Assembly: GCA_937892135.1 (NCBI GenBank)
Contig: CALAUK010000188.1
Location: forward strand, 1 to 6,324
Length of the DNA stretch: 6,324 nt
Reading direction: 5' to 3'
Source of the DNA: an uncultured Clostridia bacterium
GTDB taxonomy: Bacteria; Bacillota; Clostridia; UBA1381; UMGS1253
Part shown: positions 5,942-6,324 of the stretch, piece after piece
Layout: each line of letters starts with the position of its first letter
How positions within the stretch are numbered: the first letter of the stretch is position 1
Translations under genes and position numbers: made by a program
The notes under the pieces: model-generated
What the model saw: only the letters and a program-made list of their open reading frames with translations
What the model was told of the DNA's origin: nothing
Databases searched by the model: none

Positions 5942-6261
5942 ACAGGGCCGTTAAAAATTTTAATGCTAAAATAACAAGAATTGAAAAAAAGAATCCAGAA
6001 TTAAAAAATGCTTTGCCTGAAAAAGTATCAGCAAAGCAATTAAAAGAATTAATCAACACAAGACAAGACTTAAAAAGAGAATTGAATGCGTTGAAACGTT
6101 TTACAGACAAAAATAATAGAATTGGAAAAACAGAAGATGGGTCTTATGAAGGAATTACCATCTTTGGAGATTATAAAACAAAAATCACGAAATGGCAAGA
6201 AAAAGAGATTAACAGACGTTTAACAAATATTAACAGACGAAGAAATAAAATATGTTGTTAA
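5890..6261 (+). CDS. Basic phage-type protein resembling the N-terminal part of a phi29-like terminal protein, probably truncated
   Basis: ATG 5890 follows GAAGG (5879-5883) with six bases of spacing; a TGA in the same frame sits directly before it, fixing the start. The 123-residue product is very rich in Lys/Arg/Asn and largely helical, with no membrane segment. By eye it aligns from memory with the N-terminal half of phi29 gp3, the protein that primes DNA replication and stays on the DNA ends: IRWQKSDSEEL near the start, then AVKNFNAKITRIEKK (20-34) against LVKNTKAKIARTKKK, then LPEKV, TRQDLKRELN, RFTDKNN against SFTNRAN, then ITKWQEKEINRRLTNINRRR at the end. phi29 gp3 is 266 residues, so the intermediate and priming domains would be missing. 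The final codons (NKICC) coincide with sequence belonging to the phosphorylase gene in another frame. That suggests the natural C-terminus was lost at a recombination or assembly join. Phage or mobile-element origin is likely; the terminal-protein role is tentative. Confidence 0.55.
   Translation: MSGKYKIRWQKSDSEELNRAVKNFNAKITRIEKKNPELKNALPEKVSAKQLKELINTRQDLKRELNALKRFTDKNNRIGKTEDGSYEGITIFGDYKTKITKWQEKEINRRLTNINRRRNKICC
6208..6239 (+). repeat. Direct repeat ATTAACAGACG, 21 bases apart, at the terminal-protein/pdp junction
   Basis: The 11-base word ATTAACAGACG occurs at 6208-6218 and again at 6229-6239. In the phage-like gene the two copies encode INRR (in INRRLTN and INRRRN). The second copy is also the first recognisable pdp sequence (LTD in another frame). 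The repeat may be a short internal duplication or the shared patch through which the two genes were joined. Confidence 0.7.
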
Positions 6262-6324
6262 CGGATATTTATCTGAAGAAATAAAAGACTATCAAATGAG
6301 TTCACTATTAATGGCAATTCTTTT
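6230..6324 (+). pseudogene. pdp: Pyrimidine-nucleoside (thymidine) phosphorylase, N-terminal fragment lacking its start; continues beyond window
   Basis: In the frame starting at TTA 6230 the translation reads LTDEEIKYVVNGYL, then SEEIKDYQMSSLLMAIL, and is still open at the right edge. This closely matches residues ~15-45 of B. subtilis Pdp and E. coli DeoA, the N-terminal helices of an enzyme that splits pyrimidine nucleosides with phosphate to give a free base and (deoxy)ribose-1-phosphate in nucleoside salvage. The expected start (about 14-18 residues with a D/E-I-I-x-K-K pattern) is absent: the frame meets TAA at 6221-6223, and no ATG, GTG or TTG follows until ATG 6296, which lies inside the domain. 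No ribosome binding site serves that ATG. As it stands the gene has lost its promoter and head to the phage-like gene next to it, or the sequence is a chimeric join. Homology is clear despite only 31 visible residues. Confidence 0.75.

Noticed and set aside
5480..6110. Minus-strand open frames across the AT-rich segment
   Set aside because: They are Phe/Leu/Ile-rich translations expected from the antisense of Lys/Asn-rich coding sequence, and one reads through the terminator hairpin.
5559..6324. Search for an integrase, terminal inverted repeats or target duplications bounding the AT-rich segment
   Set aside because: None seen; only the short ATTAACAGACG repeat at the right junction, which is not enough to define element ends.

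Overview
The window looks like the chromosome of an anaerobic Firmicute, most likely a clostridium-like gut or sediment bacterium. The evidence is strong AGGAGG-type ribosome binding sites, sigma-A promoters, a YitT-family membrane protein, and a flavin reductase-rubredoxin fusion typical of anaerobes. The organism cannot be named from sequence alone. Hand-sampled lines across 1-5558 run at roughly 35-48% G+C. From about 5559 to the right edge the composition falls to about 26%.

Left part (1-1955): the 3' end of a neutral/alkaline ceramidase-like gene is followed 12 bases later by an L-fucose/L-arabinose isomerase-like gene. They look like an operon, and it ends at a strong hairpin that also serves the convergent gene on the other strand.

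Middle part (1957-5558): a D-malate/tartrate dehydrogenase gene (minus strand) is divergent from a LysR-type regulator gene (plus strand). The 120-base gap holds two back-to-back sigma-A promoters and a LysR-type operator (ATAG-N7-CTAT). The operator is centred near -64 of the dehydrogenase promoter and inside the regulator's own promoter, the usual layout for a LysR protein that controls its neighbour and itself. The regulator gene is followed within a few bases by a YitT-family membrane protein gene and then a flavin reductase-rubredoxin gene. These three appear to be one transcript ending at a strong terminator at 5521-5558.

Right part (5559-6324): an AT-rich stretch with a different character. 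It has its own promoter, a small single-pass membrane protein gene, and an overlapping gene for a very basic 123-residue protein. That protein resembles the N-terminal part of the phi29-type phage terminal protein (inference from memory). Its reading frame stops where another frame picks up unmistakable pyrimidine-nucleoside (thymidine) phosphorylase sequence that lacks its start codon and first residues. Both genes appear cut at the same point, around 6208-6245. This is a recombination scar of a mobile element, or a chimeric assembly join. It is the most notable feature of the window.

No tRNA, rRNA, CRISPR array or insertion sequence was recognised.
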